In this document: in pieces, positions 61,704 through 64,000 of the stretch
Position numbering within the stretch: position 1 is the first letter of the stretch
Layout of the letters: every line of letters begins with the position of its first letter
Source of the DNA: Bacteroidota bacterium
GTDB lineage: Bacteria; Bacteroidota; Bacteroidia; Chitinophagales; Chitinophagaceae
Direction: 5' to 3'
DNA length: 64,000 bases
Assembly: GCA_029558715.1 (NCBI GenBank)
Contig: JAKQEA010000190.1
Span: 1-64,000 of the forward strand
Program-made: the position numbers and the translations under genes
Notes under the pieces: generated by a model
Database searches by the model: none
The model's input: the letters and a program-made list of their open reading frames with translations, nothing else
Told to the model about the DNA's origin: nothing

Positions 61704-63509
61704 TTAAAAATAATTCACAAATCCAAAATGTATTTTTGATTGGCGAAGGTTCAATTCTGAATCATTTCTTTTCCCTATAGCCCAGGCGAGGTTAAATATA
61801 CCCGCCTTTGTTTCAAACGCAAGGCCAAGTCCTGTTCCAAAATAAGTATAGTTAACATTTGTATTCAAACTGTTGTTTCTGCCCCATCCACCATCTGCAA
61901 GGATATAAAAGAATGAATTTTGCCCGACCAGGTATCGGTATTCCACTGTTGCAATGGCAAATTGCGACAGGTATTGGCTTTCTTCATCAAAGCCTCTTAA
62001 TAGTTTATAGCCCCCTACCTGGAATAATTCATTCCTGAAAATGTTTCCGCTTTGAAACATACCGGCATTCACTGCTGTCTTTATTGTACTTCTCTGCCCG
62101 GTCAAGGGAAAATATTTTGCTACCATAGCCCTGACCCTAAACTGATATGTTTTAAGTTTAACCGTGTCATATAATTTATTAAAATCAAACAGCGGATCAG
62201 CGGGATCTTTTAATTCCAGTATTTCGTTGTTTTTCTTTAGTTTTTTAGTGCCGGCAGAAGTGATTATACGAAACTCGATACCCTTCCTTGGATTAAGACG
62301 GTAATCAGTGTTATTCAACTCATAATCCACTCCTATATTAAAAGAACTAACATCTCCGACATCCGGTAAACGGCGGTTAGTAATAATAAAAGATGAATCA
62401 ATCCCTCCCTGGCTGACAATGGTCTGAAAACGCTGCAGAAAAAGCTTACCCGATTGATTTTTACTTAACACATACTGTACACCGAGTTGAAAATTTACAT
62501 TCACAAAATTGCTGTCTTTACGAAACATCTCGAACGAAAAATCAAGCCCGTAAGGAGACTGAAAGATATAGGGATGCTGGTATAACAGGTTTAGTCGTTG
62601 AGACTTTACCTGCAGCTGTTGCCAGTTTAACCCGATGGTTTCTCCGGCACCTAATGAATTTCTCAGCAAGATATTTGCCTCACCCGTTACCAGTAATTTT
62701 TTGGACGCCAGTTGGTCGTTATTAGGTAAAAAACCGATAATTGCATTAACCTGACTGCTCTTTTTCTGTTTAAGATACATATTCAGGACCGATCCGGTTC
62801 CCAGCATAGTTATATCAAAAGGTTTTTCCTCCTCCACATAGGTAAGCTCCCTCATTTTTTGATTGATTCGCATTAATTTTTCTTTGTTATAAATGCTTCC
62901 ATTAGGAATACTTAGATATTGCTGCAGGTAATTGTTAGAAATCTTTGCATTACCAAAAATCCGGATACTGTCAATTTTATATAATGGTCCTTTATCTACT
63001 TTAAGTAAGGCAGATACTTTTTCTGTTTCTAACTGCAGACTATCAAGATAAATTTTGGCAAAAGGATATCCGTTATTCTCCAGGTATCGCAAAAGTTTCT
63101 CCTGCCACTCCTGTAACTGAGTAAAATCCATAGGCTTATTTACAAAAACTTTCTCCCTCCATCCAACGGCATCCAATACAGCAGGGTCCGCATATTTTGT
63201 GTCTAATTGAGCCCACAGATATTTTTTTCCGGTATACAAAACAATATATGCAGAGGCAGAATCGTACCTGATACTGTCAACAGAAGAAGTTACATACCCC
63301 TTAGCGTGAAGGGTACTGGTTAGCCTGGCTATATAATCTGAACAGGCTGTACGGGAAGTAAAATCAGTTTGAATACCCAGTTTAGACTGTAGTAGTGAAT
63401 CATCTTTATCGGCACCCCGGACAATAAGACTGTATTTACCCTGTCCTGATGTATAAATACTCAGCAACAACAGAGCCAGTACCGATATTTGCAGTCTGAA
63501 TTTTCTCAT
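61704..63509 (-). CDS. BamA/TamA family outer-membrane protein
   Basis: The 601-residue product has a signal peptide (MRKFRLQISVLALLLLSIYT). It has POTRA-like modules at about 30-255, the last one containing KIDSIRIFGNAKISNNYLQQ, and then a 16-strand-type barrel from about 280 with the RGF motif YKLLRGFDEESQYLS, where RGF is the L6 signature of the Omp85 superfamily. It ends SKIHFGFVNYF with a terminal Phe. The number of POTRA modules is small, so it is closer to TamA than to BamA. It probably helps insert outer-membrane proteins. It heads the unit with DUF4271 and hemD. Confidence 0.88.
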   Translation of the reverse strand: MRKFRLQISVLALLLLSIYTSGQGKYSLIVRGADKDDSLLQSKLGIQTDFTSRTACSDYIARLTSTLHAKGYVTSSVDSIRYDSASAYIVLYTGKKYLWAQLDTKYADPAVLDAVGWREKVFVNKPMDFTQLQEWQEKLLRYLENNGYPFAKIYLDSLQLETEKVSALLKVDKGPLYKIDSIRIFGNAKISNNYLQQYLSIPNGSIYNKEKLMRINQKMRELTYVEEEKPFDITMLGTGSVLNMYLKQKKSSQVNAIIGFLPNNDQLASKKLLVTGEANILLRNSLGAGETIGLNWQQLQVKSQRLNLLYQHPYIFQSPYGLDFSFEMFRKDSNFVNVNFQLGVQYVLSKNQSGKLFLQRFQTIVSQGGIDSSFIITNRRLPDVGDVSSFNIGVDYELNNTDYRLNPRKGIEFRIITSAGTKKLKKNNEILELKDPADPLFDFNKLYDTVKLKTYQFRVRAMVAKYFPLTGQRSTIKTAVNAGMFQSGNIFRNELFQVGGYKLLRGFDEESQYLSQFAIATVEYRYLVGQNSFFYILADGGWGRNNSLNTNVNYTYFGTGLGLAFETKAGIFNLAWAIGKRNDSELNLRQSKIHFGFVNYF

Positions 63510-63564
63510 TTGGCTTTTCGCCGGGATATTCGTTGCTAAATTATTCATTAAATCACAAATCAGC

Positions 63565-64000
63565 TTGGCAGGCATTTATATTCATATTCCTTTTTGCAAA
63601 CAGGCTTGTCATTATTGCAATTTTCATTTTGCCACTTCATTGCGGTACAAAAACGAATTGGTGACCGCTTTATTGAAAGAACTGGGACTTCAAAAGAATT
63701 TTTTGCAGGCATCCCCGGTTGAAAGCATCTATTTTGGCGGAGGCACCCCAAGTTTATGTACAGTTGAAGAAGTTCAACATATTATTGAAACAGTCAGGTC
63801 GTTATATAATGTGACAAAAGAAGCTGAACTAACTCTTGAAGCCAATCCCGATGATATTACAGAAGAAAAACTAATTGGCTGGAAAAGTGCAGGCATCAAT
63901 CGCCTGAGCATTGGTATTCAAAGTTTCTTTGAAGAAGACCTGAAATGGATGAACCGGGCACACAATGCCCGGCAAGCCCATGATAATTTACTTCTGGCCA
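63565..64000 (+). CDS. hemW: Radical SAM coproporphyrinogen III oxidase-like protein HemW (5' part)
   Basis: The frame begins at TTG 63565 (LAGIYIHIPF, read as MAGIYIHIPF) and runs off the window. It shows the radical SAM motif CKQACHYCNFHF (three Cys), then YFGGGTPSL, TLEANPDDI and INRLSIGIQSF, all typical of HemN/HemW. The short N-terminus, starting directly at AGIYIHIPF, is that of HemW, a haem chaperone, rather than HemN. No ATG is available upstream in frame, so the start is TTG. It is divergent from the tamA-like gene with 55 bases between starts. Confidence 0.9.
   Translation, partial: MAGIYIHIPFCKQACHYCNFHFATSLRYKNELVTALLKELGLQKNFLQASPVESIYFGGGTPSLCTVEEVQHIIETVRSLYNVTKEAELTLEANPDDITEEKLIGWKSAGINRLSIGIQSFFEEDLKWMNRAHNARQAHDNLLLA

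Noticed and set aside
1-64000. tRNA, rRNA, insertion sequences, prophage genes, CRISPR arrays, toxin-antitoxin or restriction systems
   Set aside because: I read all gaps and gene products and saw no cloverleaf-like segment, transposase, integrase, phage protein, direct-repeat array or defence domain.

Overview
The window is a chromosomal stretch of a Bacteroidota bacterium, most likely of the order Chitinophagales (Chitinophagaceae-like). The evidence is the type IX secretion/gliding core gldKLMN and gldB, a T9SS type B cargo protein, and several families largely restricted to Bacteroidota (DUF5686, DUF4783, DUF4271, TolB-propeller plus beta-barrel proteins, MoxR/DUF58/BatA cluster). Base composition is moderately AT-rich, and promoters where visible resemble the Bacteroidota TTTG / TAnnTTTG type. 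It looks like ordinary core genome: I see no rRNA, tRNA, insertion sequence, prophage or CRISPR array. Both ends cut genes (a di-haem cytochrome c peroxidase at the left, hemW at the right).

Layout: 1-7.1 kb holds the peroxidase tail, a coiled-coil secreted protein, a polysaccharide flippase, a YcbL-like metallo-hydrolase and a large TolB-propeller/beta-barrel protein. 7.1-12.2 kb (minus) is a tightly packed membrane-stress-like cluster (DUF1361, DgkA-type kinase, ferritin-like protein, CreD, two small membrane proteins) preceded by a winged-helix regulator gene and its membrane partner. Both transcription units carry the same ACTTTG-N5-CAAAGT palindrome beside their start codons. 12.3-18.3 kb holds a DUF5686 protein and a 1172-residue TraB/GumN protein. 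18.4-22.8 kb is a glycerol operon glpK-glpD-glpF plus an exported RidA-like protein. 23-31 kb contains an aminotransferase, a gamma-carbonic-anhydrase-like protein, rsgA and the moxR-DUF58-BatD-like-BatA operon.

31-43 kb contains nadE, gldB, a desaturase, apaG, isocitrate dehydrogenase, the T9SS cargo protein with a repeat propeller, a 4Fe4S/CDGSH protein, an eIF1-like factor with an overlooked coupled 59-codon membrane protein, nadC and gpmI. 43.9-47.8 kb is a haem/iron acquisition group (haem-binding protein, small membrane protein, haem-type TonB receptor, PepSY protein). 47.9-50 kb has an ECF sigma factor followed by a protein joining an anti-sigma-like inner-membrane anchor to an outer-membrane barrel domain. 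50-52.4 kb has a lipoprotein and uvrC. 52.7-57.5 kb (minus) is the gldK-gldL-gldM-gldN motor/ring operon. The right end has a DUF255 thioredoxin-fold protein, a TamA/BamA-like - DUF4271 - hemD operon, and the start of hemW.

The items I would look at first are the shared CreD-cluster operators, the sigma/anti-sigma/OMP fusion, the possible short RNA between uvrC and gldN, and the coupled small membrane gene at 40245-40424. No clearly new multi-gene defence or biosynthetic system is visible.
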